Shown piece by piece: positions 9,421 through 19,949 of a stretch of 64,000 nucleotides of DNA; the first letter of the stretch is position 1, and each line of letters opens with the position of its first letter. The notes below the pieces were generated by a model. That model was not told the origin of the DNA, did not search any database, and saw only the letters and a program-made list of their open reading frames with translations. The stretch is from NCBI GenBank assembly GCA_963970005.1, contig CAXAMN010003102.1:49625-113624 (forward strand), written 5' to 3'. A program made the translations under genes and the position numbers. The stretch is from Durusdinium trenchii (lineage: Eukaryota > Sar > Dinophyceae > Suessiales > Symbiodiniaceae).

Positions 9421-9583
9421 ATCCCCTTCGCACATCGTGGAGGAGCTTTCATGACCGCCGAGGGCAAGATCATTTTGGAGCACGAAGACCTGTCAGCCAT
9501 TGCGCGGGTCGGTCGGCGTCTTTTTCTCTGGAGATGCGCCGGAGGACGAGATCGAAGAGCCTCCAGATGAAGAACCTCACGAA

Positions 9584-9764
9584 CCAGCCTTTAGGTCATG
9601 TCAGTTGTGTGTGCGTTCGAGCATGTCGAAAGCCGCCTGAACCTTCACACTTCCCTTGAGTTGGCCACCTGAGCCTTACTTTTACATGTGCGGCCGCTAC
9701 TTCGCTTCTTCGCTTTTCGCAGAGCTTTGAAATCCAGAGTGCTCGAAGCACGCACTACTGTGAG
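9584..9764 (+). repeat. Right terminal repeat (3' LTR) of element A
   Basis: Near-identical to 440-637 but about 17 bases shorter through small deletions. No polypurine tract is evident before it; the preceding sequence still reads as acidic polyprotein. Confidence 0.75.
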
Positions 9765-10435
9765 ACCTACGAGATAAGGCATTGTTTATAAAAAAACGTG
9801 TTTTTTGGTGGAGGTGGTCTTAGCAGTTTGCAGAGGGCCAAAAGAAAAGAATTAAATAGGTCCCATCAGCGTGCCAATGGCCATACTTGTCATTTGACTT
9901 CGACAAACGACGGGTATATGACAAAAAACACACTAGGTTTCCTTTTGTAGAAACGTGTCATGTTGTAGAGAACTTGAAGGAGCAGTCATTGAAACGTATG
10001 TAATTCTTGAAACATGAGTCATTCTATTTGGATTTATTTTGCTGCCAAAGCCAAGTGGCCCAAAGACCAATGTATATCTATTTGCAACATCGGCTGCGTA
10101 ACCTCACACCCCCCAACTTACCAGGGGATGCTTTCTTGCTGGTTTTCTGCCATGGGCACTGGTCCCGTTTAATCCTGTGTATTTGGCGTATTTTGATTGA
10201 TCTTTTGGACCATTCGCACAACCCACCAAGGCACAGGCGCATGGGTGGAGCGTTGTTGACAAAGTTGGAATGGGAGCTCCACAGTCGATTCATGAACCCA
10301 TGTGTCCACAGCCTCTTATAATGAGAGTCTCAGTCCCCAAGAAATCACCAAGGATCGCTGGAAATCACTGCCAAGGAATCACACCAAGTCATATGGAATT
10401 TAGGGGCTTACGCCCAACTGCGGGCCAGCAGGGTT
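9765..10435. other. No recognisable gene
   Basis: Open frames here (for example 10007-10321) have no recognisable motif and no splice context I trust. Nothing repeated was seen apart from short A runs. Confidence 0.4.
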
Positions 10436-10439
10436 CAGT

Positions 10440-10620
10440 GGCACGGTTTGTTGTTGTTTTTGTTTTGTGGGGGTGGTGGGGGGTGAGGGTGGGGATGGGG
10501 ATGTGGGTGGAGTCGTGGTGTGGTTGTGGTTGTGGTTGTGGTTGTTGTTGGTGTCGCCCACGGTGTAGCTGTTGTGGTTGGTGTTGTTGGTGTTGGCGGT
10601 GTTTCTGGTACTGTGTTGTA
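10440..10620 (+). repeat. G/T-rich simple sequence (GGTTGT-type)
   Basis: Degenerate runs of GGTTGTG and GTTGTTGGTGT units. Long apparent frames on the opposite strand (His/Gln/Pro/Thr-rich) are by-products of the low complexity. Confidence 0.85.
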
Positions 10621-10639
10621 GGAACAGGAAAGGGACCAA

Positions 10640-11560
10640 CGAAAAAGAAAGCGCCATAAATGCAAGGCAACTTGGACGGCATAAGTCGCAGTTTGAGGCC
10701 ATCTTGAGCCGTCTTGAAGGAAGGAGGAGGAGATACCCTGACGAACATGTTAAAAACAAGAGGCATTTAAGAAGAGCATCTTAATCCACACTGCTAACAA
10801 AACACTGTATGTTTCAAGGCTTTTGTGCGTGCGTTGTCGCAAAAGCCGGATATTTGCGAGGTTTTCTAGCCCCTCCGTTTTCGCCCGGGCGGGCCTCCAA
10901 GCATCCTCCTTCGTGGCCCTGCAAGTTTACCCGTGCCAAACCCCCCCACATGGTCTACGTGTGGTCAGCGGCAGGCCCTGCAGACTTAGCCAGGGCCACC
11001 CCCATACCGATATCCACGTTCTTGCTCCAATGGCCTTTCGGCCCAAGACTTAAAGAACTCTGCATTGGCATTGAGATCCACGAAGCTTTTTAGTATTGTT
11101 CAGACTTCATGGAGCGAAACGGGTGGCCAGCCTGGCTTGGGGGCCCCAAGGTCCCGCAAGAGGCTTGAGGGGGCAAGAAAACTGTGCCACACAACAGGCT
11201 TCGAAGCCTCATAGAGAGACACAATTCTGACGGCTTAAGTCCAAGCTGCCGAGGAGGGCTTGAGGGGCAAGAAAGCCATGCCACATGGCAGTTTCTAAGC
11301 TGCCAAGAGGGTTTGGGGGCAAGAAAACCGTCCAGGCTTCTGAGGAGGGCATGCTCCGGCCAAACAAAGCTCCACACCGAAGGTGGCCCCATGCGCCGCC
11401 CTGCCTTGGCAGGCGCTAGGCAGGGTCGGCGGATGAAGTCGTCACATTACCATATTAGACGCACGCTCAATTTGATGTGTTGGTTCTTTGCAACTGGCTG
11501 AGAAGTTTGTTTGACATCTGTGTTGTTGCCGACAAAGTGGCGTATGCGCCGTGCATCCAT
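10640..11560. other. No clear gene; weak internal repeats at 11110-11400
   Basis: Loose repeats containing GAGGGCAAGAAA-like and GGCTT(C/G)-like strings recur about every 70-80 bases between 11110 and 11400. The 5' exons of the downstream membrane-protein gene might lie here or further left, but I could not identify them. Confidence 0.35.
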
Positions 11561-11564
11561 TGAG

Positions 11565-12516
11565 GCCCTATTTATTTGCTGGTTTTTTGGCGCTGTTCAT
11601 ATTTGGTCTTATCCTGGGGTTGCTTCCCTTGTGGCAGCCTTGGCCGAAAGATTGAAAATCGATCTGCACACAATTCACCTGCAAGGATGGGGGTCCCTAT
11701 CTCCATCAGCACTGCCATCTATGATTGTTTGGGCGTGTGAGCGTCAGCTGCAGACATGTTGCTGTAAGTTGTGTTTCAACATTGAAAAATTTGATGCACA
11801 GAGGCCACCAGGTGGAAGGATTTCAAAGTGTAGTCGACTGTTTGTTGACCAAAGTTGATCACGTGGTACCAGTTTTGTTCATTGAGGTTCTGTTGTTTTC
11901 CTTTGCCATCATTTTTGATACCCAGATTCTTGGCGGCAAGTGAGGTTCTTCCTGAGCAAGTGTTTTTCTTGTGGTTTTGCAGCCGAATCTGTATATACTG
12001 CATACTGCATTTTTTCGACGTTATCAAAGTGTTATGTACCACAATAAGAATATATAATATACAAAGTGATTTTTAGCGATGTGTACCGTTCAGAAGGCTG
12101 ATGCTTGGCGAATGGGGAGGACACAAGGCCTGAACAAAACATAGACAGTTCGTACTTGAGAGAGAGAGAGAGAAAAAAAAACACATATATATATATATAT
12201 ATACACATTGTCATGGGACAATGTGTGCAAGAAATGAAAAATAATTGGGTTGTTCCGCAAAGCATGAAAAGACTGTTCTGGTGATCTGAGTGATTCCCAT
12301 AATTAGATGTGCAATGTGAAACTGAAGATTGCTGCAGGTGGCAGTTTCCATTGATGAATACGTGTTCGCCGCTTTGAATCTCTACATGGACCTCTTCCAA
12401 GTCGAGCTTGCATATTCTCCATATGCATTTCGGCTATGCGACCCTGACTTTTTGATAAGGACATCATCAACATATTCCTTCATGTGCTTTCTCTTTTTGG
12501 TGAGCGGCGGCGGTAG
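11565..12516 (+). CDS. Bax inhibitor-1 / TMBIM family membrane protein, C-terminal exons
   Basis: Four short coding pieces read in family order. The first is PYLFAGFLALFIFGLILGLL at 11565-11637, a hydrophobic helix. The second is EVLLFSFAIIFDTQILGGK at about 11884-11940, a helix ending in the family's hallmark DTQ. The third is VSIDEYVFAALNLYM at 12344-12388. The last is DIINIFLHVLSLFGERRR and a stop at 12460-12516, the usual final helix and charged tail. The product would be a multi-pass ER or Golgi membrane protein that modulates calcium leak and cell death. The last intron (12389-12459, 71 bases) is placed exactly by the conserved LNLYxDIINIFL block and begins with GA instead of GT. The boundary between pieces two and three is unresolved; a microexon may be missing. 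The N-terminal half was not found. Confidence 0.8.
12141..12226. repeat. Intronic microsatellites (GA, A, AT) and small hairpin
   Basis: A GA run, an A run and an AT run are followed by an exact 10-base inverted repeat (ACACATTGTC and GACAATGTGT, 12203-12226) with a four-base loop. It lies in the intron before the SIDEYVF exon of the membrane-protein gene. Confidence 0.75.
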
Positions 12517-12740
12517 AGACCACTGCGTCAAGCATGTACTGTGATTTGATGTGATTTGAATATAGTTGAATCTTGAGTTTTTGCCTGGTTTTGCCTTCTC
12601 AAAGACCCGGATGTCACACAATGGCGGCGGAAAGAAGACACACGCTGTCACACCGTCGGCGGAAATGTGAGCTTGCTGGCGCGTTAGCCATTTTCTTATC
12701 CCGCACTGATTTATACGAGCTGGTTGCAGTAAGTATCGAG

Positions 12741-13672
12741 AGAACATCTGCAGAATCAGCTGCTCAAGCCGAGCCAGCGACACTTGGTCATGGATGAAGG
12801 CGGAGTTGATAGTGAGAATGTTTTGTTTGTTTTGTATGTCTATGTCCGTCCAATTGAGCTCCAGCTTGAGGTGCAGATGAGATTGAGTCCGCTTTGACCC
12901 AGCTTTTCAAAGCGTATGATTTAGATGAGTGTGGATCCTTGGATGCTGCACACCTCGTGACGGGAATGCAATGGAATGCACGTCCTGTGATGATTGTGAC
13001 GTATTGTACCATCAAACATATGGATTCATGTAGCATTCATGCTATGCGTCATGCACCGCAATGCCAGGTCTGGCTTTCTCAGCCGTGAGGAGTTCCTGGC
13101 CATTGAGATGCGATTGCACTATGAGGATGGCCAGGCAAGAATCCACAGAAATTGTTTGGAAAGATCCTTTTCCAATTCGCCCAGCTTCAAGTGCAGAAGG
13201 CTTAGAAGGAAGAAAGTTTGGTAACAGTTTCGTTCCAGAATCTAGTGAGATAACTAACGGTTTCTTCCCAATGGAATTCAGGCGGAGGAGTTTCTACCCC
13301 AAACTAAATGTTCATACTACAAATTTACTTCGGGGTGGAAACTCCTCCGCCGGAATTCCACTGTGTTCTCCTGTAGAAGTCTAAGGAGAAAGGTTCTTTT
13401 TTTCCTCTTTATATGTTTGTTCTCAACGTTTGTCTTGAAGTCTTGTTTGTCTATATACATGTACTTGCTAATTGTTCTTTCAGGTGTACCGTGGAGAATC
13501 TGGATGTGCCAAGATGACACTTGCAGATCTCGACTCGAGCGGGTTTCTAGATTTTCAGGACTTCACAGCGTATGACATGCAAGATCGTGCATTGCTGCAG
13601 ACTTCAGTCAAACAATTCGTTGCTCTATCGTGAGGAGTTCCGAGTCCGAACCCTGACCGCGTACCAGGAGAT
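12741..13672 (+). CDS. EF-hand protein, several exons (partial)
   Basis: Calcium-binding-type pieces occur in a row. One is ALTQLFKAYDLDECGSLDAA at about 12889-12948; its loop D-L-D-E-C-G-S-L-D ends in His where Glu is usual. The second is SGFLSREEFLAIEMRLHYED at about 13070-13130, the second half of a loop with Glu in the last position. The third is MTLADLDSSGFLDFQDFTAY at about 13513-13572, a complete loop with Asp in the last position. The fourth is EFRVRTLTAYQEM at about 13633-13671, followed by GTATGT. A possible earlier exon, HLQNQLLKPSQRHLVMDEGG, is at about 12750-12812. Several pieces follow AG and precede GT. They may form one calcium-regulated protein, perhaps a channel or kinase, but no other domain is visible. 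Exon joins are not proven. Confidence 0.6.
13273..13359. repeat. Long hairpin inside an intron
   Basis: 13273-13300 and 13332-13359 are inverted copies: 28 bases with two mismatches around a 31-base loop. The arms contain GGCGGAGGAGTTTC and its complement, and end in GGAATTC. It lies between two EF-hand exons. Confidence 0.9.
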
Positions 13673-13899
13673 GGGTATGTCTCGCCAGGAGGCGGTGAAG
13701 TATCCAAAAATACAAGTCCAATCTTTGCAATGTGCCGAGATGTACAGTAAATACAAAATATTCTACATTTATCCTGAAAGGTAGGTGTGCAGCATACTTG
13801 AAATGCGAATATGTTAACTTGCATGTTCCGAGTTGAGTCATGCTAAGGGTAGACAAGAATGGAGCCTGCAACAATGCCAGGTCTTGGATCATATGACCG

Positions 13900-16740
13900 A
13901 GCAGACTCAGAAGGCGGCGCTACAGTGCAATGCGCATGCATTCAATGCATCATAAACGACACAATCATGGTCAATAATCTATGCCACTCTGCCTTTGTGC
14001 CATAAATGGCTTGAGGTGCACGTTGCTTTTAGGTGATTTGAAAGGCAAAGCCAGCTCAATGTAGAAGCTGGTGCTAGCTGTAAATGGTGTCAAGCTAGTT
14101 TCAGGTTGAGTCACATGCTGAGCAAGCTATATCTTGAGGTGGCAAGATATGGCAAGTTGTCAAATGACTTAATTAATTGGCGAGGTTGCGGGTACGCTGT
14201 TGTTGAGCTGGCTGGCCGGTGAAACTAGCCTGGTTTTGAAGGGGGAAGCTAGCGGTCTCCTGTTGGCATCTTTCGGCATTTTGGCGCAGTTTCGGCAGGG
14301 TATCTTGGGGTTGCGCTGGTCTACCGTCTACCGTGATTTGTCGCTGTGCCTCGTGATCCGTTCTTGCGCCTCGTGATCCGTTCTTGCGCCGTTTGGTGTG
14401 TCGCAATCGCCAACTCCACCCTTTAGTCCGAACTCAATCCAATCAAGAGCAAACACTACTCTGCTTTACAAGGTGGCAGGCACCATGACTTGCATGTTGC
14501 AATGTGATTGACGTGAATGGCTTCCAGACTGCTTAGCCATCCAGGCCCATGGAGGACAGTGCCCCATAAGTGCCAGGATTCACAATCGCAGAAAGTGCCT
14601 TGCCCCCCCAACAGATGGCTGCGCCACTTCCTCAAATGTAATGTTGCAAAAGGATAGTTGTAGAAGTTATAGAGTTGATCCCGGTTGAAGCAGTTCTGTA
14701 GGATCACAGAAGGGAAGGGAAAGAAAAACAAGAAGAAGAAGAAGAAGCAGAAGAATGGAAAAGGACGCTGGAAGGGCACTTTATGATGATTATATACAAA
14801 CTTTCAGCATCACTCGCCAGGTCCAAGGTTTGGAAGATCACGTAGATTCTTAGAGAAGAAGGGAATATGGGCAGGAGGAAAGAACAGAAGCAACAGGGAA
14901 GGCGTGTTTTCCCCAAATAGTCTCACTAAGGACTTCTTGCCAAAGGTCCAGGTTCTACAATTAGGTTTTCGTGTGCACGTGATGCTGTGCTCATTATTGG
15001 ACGTGGAGGTCACTTTAGTCAACGGTGTAGGTTCGACCTATTTCGAGGGAGCGTAAATTTAAAGTGATGAGAAGGCGGGATATGTTCTCTTGCCAAGTGC
15101 AGCTTAGCATGTGGCAACAGCTTCGATGTGGCCAGGGAATCATGAACTCCAGATACTGTAGACTCTTCATTCACGCTTTTGGATGACGTCTCATGCAAAA
15201 GCTTCGTTCTGCGAGATTCTAGTTCATTTTTCATGGCAGCACTTTGAGACACTCCACATTCTGGTTTGGTGGCAAGTTGTAAGAGTGTCAAGAGATCTTC
15301 ACAACTTCAATGTTGTAAAGATGGTGATGCTTTGGGGAAGCAATTAATTTTATAGCTATCAGATCTTTGTCAGAGATCCTGGTTAATGCATTCGCAAGCA
15401 CCTCACAAACAGATTTTGCAGAGAGCCAGGATCAAGGCACCCTAGTGAGTGATCCTACATGATATCAGAGATGTGGTACTGTACCCAGACATACCTAGAC
15501 CCTGCAGAATTCCAGACATTTGCATAATTGTAAATTGGATGATCTCATAACAAAGCAAACACTTGCCCCACATTTCTACATAAATCCCGACCCGTCGAAA
15601 TTGACGTCCAGGATTGTGTAGGCGTAGGAATTTGAATAGCGCAGACGAGAAGACGGGTAAGAAGGCAAGAAAAGGCAGCAGGGAGGATGTGGACGGATTT
15701 GTCATTGACAACAGTTACACTCCCTAAATTAAATTAATCATGGAAGCGGAAAACCACCTGTTTGTAGAGGAAAGTGGTCATCCAAGGGGCCATGTTTCAT
15801 CTCCGTGTTTATTCGGGAGTGTATATTCGGAAGCCTGTGGTTTGAGAAATGATCCGTATTGGGAGCAAGCAGCAGGATCAATGATGCAATTCCTGAACAA
15901 TGGTAAACGACAAGGACAGAGTAGAAATGATACAGTGGATAGAACTTGCTATGACGAAGACAGAGATAAGATAGCCTTTCAACCAGTTTTGTACTGTATG
16001 TATAAACGGCACTATTGGTGTGAAGAATCAGAAGTTCTGATTGTACTCACTAAAAAGTGATAGGACTTTTGTTCCCATAGGCTCCTTCACTTTGGATGTG
16101 CGCCAGTTTGTTGTTTAATGTTCACAGAAGTTTCAGAAAACATTTGCAACATGCAGTCAATAAAAGTTGCAAAACAATATCGAGTCATACAGAGTGAGAG
16201 TAATCGCAGCACAAATTCAGAGCTGGCCCAACACTAATTACGTTAGCGCAAGCAAACCATGTCGACAGGCAACGTTGCATTGTTTTTTTTTGGTCAGGTG
16301 CTTCCAGGTGGTACTACTTTGTCCAACTTTACCACACGTTAGCTACAGCAATCCATGAAGCAATGGAAAGACCAATACGCAATGACCCGTGAATGAATAT
16401 GGACAACTTGTTCGAAGTTGAAGCCAGACCTCAGTGGCTGTTTGCCCAAAATTCTATGATTGAGCGCTTCAGCCACAGGCGCTGCTAGAAAGAGCCAAGA
16501 TGGGGCCTCGGTACCATGCAGGTATCCGACAGGCGCATTGGCGTGCCTTCACGCATTGAAAGAGAGCGTCGGTGTAATGTAGAGAGGATACTACCTGGTT
16601 CCTGGGCCGACATTCCAAAACATACAGTAATCAAGTTATGTTAAGTGCGCAATAGTGCGCACACAAAATGGAAGGTAGGGGCCTTGTTGAAGGGATGCGA
16701 CCCTTATTTCCTCTTCCTCTTTTCATGCTTACTTATGTTA
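13900..16740. other. Long stretch without recognisable gene
   Basis: A 22-base tandem duplication (CGTGATCCGTTCTTGCGCCT type) lies at 14341-14392. An unassigned frame of 106 codons runs from 15740 to 16060 with no motif. Otherwise nothing I can name; it may be intron sequence of the EF-hand gene. Confidence 0.35.
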
Positions 16741-16830
16741 TAAGTTGCGTTTGGGCGAAAGGATGGTAACCTTCTTCAGTGTTTGTTCGGACGAGGGGAG
16801 TGTTGGCTTTGGTCGCTTGAAACGTTTCAG

Positions 16831-17116
16831 GCATTGCGGAACATATTTGCTTTGTTTGATGTCAATGGTGATGGGTGCCTTTCGCCAGAGGACTGACCTG
16901 TTTTGCAACACAGGGCATATACAGCCAAGTGCATTGGTGCGTTCACACTATGCATTGCATGTACTTTGCCAACGCTGCTGCCTGCAAGTGCAAAAGTGTT
17001 CCTCCAAACAGTCCTTCATTTCCTTCTCAATTAATTTATCTCTTTGTAGACTGCGAGCGAAACCCGAAGATGGAGGAAGCTGTATGGATGAAATTCAAGG
17101 CTCATGTTAGAAGGTA
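16831..17116 (+). CDS. EF-hand exon pair (partial gene)
   Basis: After TTTCAG at 16825-16830 the sequence reads ALRNIFALFDVNGDGCLSPE, a good EF-hand with loop D-V-N-G-D-G-C-L-S-P-E-D. The frame stops one codon later, so a donor must lie near 16891-16894. After TTGTAG at about 17050 the text CERNPKMEEAVWMKFKAHVR reads in frame to a GTAAAA donor at 17117. Together they look like consecutive exons of a calcium-binding protein, possibly the same gene as 12741-13672. The donor of the first exon would be non-canonical. Confidence 0.55.
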
Positions 17117-17220
17117 AAAGTGTACTTGTCTACCACTTATATAAGATTCGTGCAATTGATTGACCATTCTGCTGTAGCAACAGTCTTTGAAAGTTCCAAG
17201 AAACAATATAATCCGGTCCA

Positions 17221-17780
17221 CCTATTAAAAAACACGCCCCCCCCCCCCTAATAAGGAAACCTCGGTCGCATTTTTTCTAATAGGGGGTCCCTGAAATCGG
17301 AGGGTCCAAAATAGGGTCACCTGGGAAGAGCTTTAAAGCCAAAAAGTAAATCAGTAAATTTTTATATAAAATCCTTTATTAAACTCGTATCAAAAATGCA
17401 AAAAAAGAAACCAGATCGAAGGGTCTTCCTTTTCCCCTACAAAAATCTTCATTAGAATAGTGATTCTTCAGTAGACTAACAGCTAAAGCTTTCGAAAGGT
17501 GATGTCGCTGTGCCATGCGGTGTTGCCTCGGTGGCAAGTGCGTTTGCGTGAGTCCGTGCCATTGGGGAAAGGAAAGCGCGGCGTGTCATGGTGGATAGAC
17601 AGGGCGGACAGAGGTGGGCAGTTACGGTTGTTTTTGGAACCTAAAAGAAAATACTCCTCCAAAGTCGGCAATGTTGGTAGTTTAGTAGCGGCTTGAAAGG
17701 GCGGTAATTTAAAAACAAATATAAGCCGTATTTAGGGGTTTCCGACATGACTTTTTTTCTAATGGGGGTCCGTTTTTAAA
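17221..17780. repeat. MITE-like element with CCTATT(T)AAAAAC ends
   Basis: The left end CCTATTAAAAAACACGCCCC and the reverse complement of the right end CCTATTTAAAAACGGACCCC are inverted matches. Both ends continue into CCCCC and TAATAG/ATTAG text followed by AAAAAA. The interior includes apparent frames on both strands near 17480-17700 with no motif. No clear target duplication was found. Confidence 0.5.
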
Positions 17781-17799
17781 TAGGTACTCGGGATTAATA

Positions 17800-19700
17800 T
17801 AAGTTTGTATATATATACTGTAATATATATTATATTATATGTGAGAGAGAGAAGAAAAAGAGACCGATCAAGTCACTCATTGGAAGGTCAGTAGGTTCGC
17901 ACCCTGTGACCTCGTGTTTGCAGACCTGTTGGTAACCCTTTGTAACCTTGTATTTGTCCATTCCGTGCTGGTTCCAAAGGAGGCAGGGCAAGTTGACATG
18001 AGATGCCGCAATCAGCCTCACTCCTCCAAAGTGCTACCGTGAAAGAAAGAGTGCATGCTACAGTACATTGAAGTGCATAAAGGCACCAAGAATTTTGGCA
18101 GAACCATCACAAAGCAGGAAGCCAGAAAGCAGAGAATCGGATAAAAGCGCTACATGGGTAGACTGTGGACAGATCCCACATGTCCCGAACGATTCCTGGT
18201 TCCGTATCGCTGGGGCCTAAATGGTCAATGGTGTGGAGCTATAAAAATACAGTCTCCAATCTCATCTCGGCTCTTCACATGCTTATCTAATGTTGAGCTG
18301 AATGAAGCAGCTTGGCATTGGAATTGCGAAGGAATGAGATGCGGAACAACATTTGGAAAATAAATAGGACAAACGTTATAGAAATAAAAAGGGCATGAGG
18401 GTAGGAGAAACGTAGAATGCAACAACCTAAAAATTTGCAAAACACGCATAGCGCAATATGGATCATAGCGTAATATAGGGGGATGGGCGCCCGATGCCCT
18501 ATATATTTCCTATGTTTGGCCCTATTGTTTTCCTAATTGTTTCATATGTGCTTCCTTCATAATCTGTTCCTATGTTTTCCTGATGGATGTTCAATTTTCG
18601 GAAAAGTTGGCTGCCCAGTGACGGGTCTCTACCGGCCTAGACCCCCTACCTCTCAGGTCTGAACCCTTTGAACTTTGAACCCTGACACCCGCCACCAAAG
18701 CCCTGATTCCCTGTCCACTGCCAGGACCCAGCTTCCGGTTCCTTATGTTGTTCCTATGTTTTTCCTATTGTCGAACAATTTTTCAATTTTTCTATCCATT
18801 TCGTGATTGTTTTCTAATTTATGATTTTTTGATCGTGCCCAATGGAAGTTTAGCTTCCTCAACATCATGCTTATCTTTCTCATCTCTCCACTCATCAGCA
18901 ACTCCCTCATCACTACACTTGCTCCTTCTCACCCTCAACTTCCCAGAACCATCACCTGTCGCCTGCTGTCAATGCGGTGATTACAAGGAAAGCTTGTATT
19001 GACTTGTACGAATCCGGCGCAAGCTGATTGTTTCCTTCCTCAAAATTGCCGTGCCTTCGGCTTGGCATGGAGTTGTGATAGAATGTCAACCGTTCACTTG
19101 GAATCGCTCCTCAAACGGAAATATTACCCTAGGTGGATCTTGACATCCGCGTTGCCTCAGGAGTGGATATCAGCGCAGAAGACTGTGGCCTCGGAGGCAT
19201 GGATATTTTTTGCAAAATATATGGTTCTGAGACATAGCGCATGAGTATGCAAGCGTACGATTCGATCCAATACCCGAAACTCATTGGAATCGAAGAGTCT
19301 TGTGGCATGATTTTAAAACAACAAACACGTATTGTAATTATGTTTATACTGCGTGTGTGTATGTATATGTATGTATGTATATATATATGTATGTTTGTGT
19401 GTTTTGCTTTGTATATGTATATTCTCGGATCGTGGGGATGAAAGATAGTTGGTGGTACATTCACAGTGTCAATGAGATACCACGGACACATCACCGAGCT
19501 TGGCAAATCCCATTGAATGAAGGGAGTTTACAAGAACTTGCTTGAGAATTGCATTTATGTTTCCCTCAGTTTTAGGTAAGTGATGACCTCGACGAAGGCC
19601 ACTGCTGCAGCTTTGACTTTCAACATTCTTTCAACTTGGGCAGTTGGAAGTTGTGGCGTAAGAATGTAGCTTTGTTGCAAACAAGAACCAAGAACTCAAA
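17800..19700. other. No recognisable gene
   Basis: TA and GA microsatellites lie at 17806-17860 and GTAT/TATG repeats at 19350-19420. Several reading frames under 90 codons have no motif. It could be intron or intergenic. Confidence 0.35.
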
Positions 19701-19719
19701 ACAGCATGTATCTACTTTG

Positions 19720-19796
19720 CTACGCGAGGCTGGATTGATGAGGCGGCTTTCCAAGCTGCTGACACCAATGGAGACGGCGTACCGGGCTTGATGCTC
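19720..19796 (+). CDS. EF-hand exon fragment
   Basis: GWIDEAAFQAADTNGDGVPG reads as the entering helix and loop of an EF-hand (D-T-N-G-D-G) at about 19729-19790. The residues after GDG are P and G and the last loop position is not acidic, so calcium binding may be weak or the exon may end inside the loop. It is isolated from the other EF-hand exons by 2.6 kb. Confidence 0.4.
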
Positions 19797-19842
19797 CAAA
19801 CTTGTCTATGGAAGAAGCCATGCCAGGCTTTTGTCGCCACCA

Positions 19843-19845
19843 TAG

Positions 19846-19879
<34 letters not shown>

Positions 19880-19880
19880 C

Positions 19881-19913
<33 letters not shown>

Positions 19914-19941
19914 CAGTTACTGTAGATAGATAGATAGATAG
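19843..19941. repeat. CTAT microsatellite folding back on an AGAT run
   Basis: About 17 CTAT units (one variant, CCAT) are followed by ACAGTTACTGT and then ATAGATAG units. The two runs are complementary, so the whole can form a hairpin with ACAGTTACTGT at its tip. Confidence 0.9.
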
Positions 19942-19949
19942 AATGTTGT

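Larger units (their letters stand above)
440..9764 (+). mobile_element. Copia-like LTR retroelement A, internally deleted, with nested insertions
   Basis: Matching direct repeats at 440-637 and 9584-9764 enclose a primer binding site, a start codon at 698, gag pieces, a zinc knuckle, an aspartic-protease piece and a methyltransferase-like piece, all on the + strand and in the order expected of dinoflagellate copia polyproteins. No integrase, reverse transcriptase or RNase H is readable between the methyltransferase-like part and the right repeat, so this copy cannot transpose alone. About 4.8 kb of its length is later insertion: the 3.6-kb TIR transposon plus roughly 1 kb of short elements around 1720-2710. 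Many frameshifts mark it as old. The exact LTR ends are uncertain because no polypurine tract is visible before the right repeat. Confidence 0.75.

Noticed and set aside
10389..10766. His/Gln/Pro/Thr-rich frames on the minus strand
   Set aside because: Low-complexity complement of a GGTTGT simple repeat; no domain and open in all three frames.
17237..17247. C-run and TAATAGGG text as a telomere-like tract
   Set aside because: There is no iterated TTTAGGG; the C-rich strings fit the ends of MITE-like elements instead.
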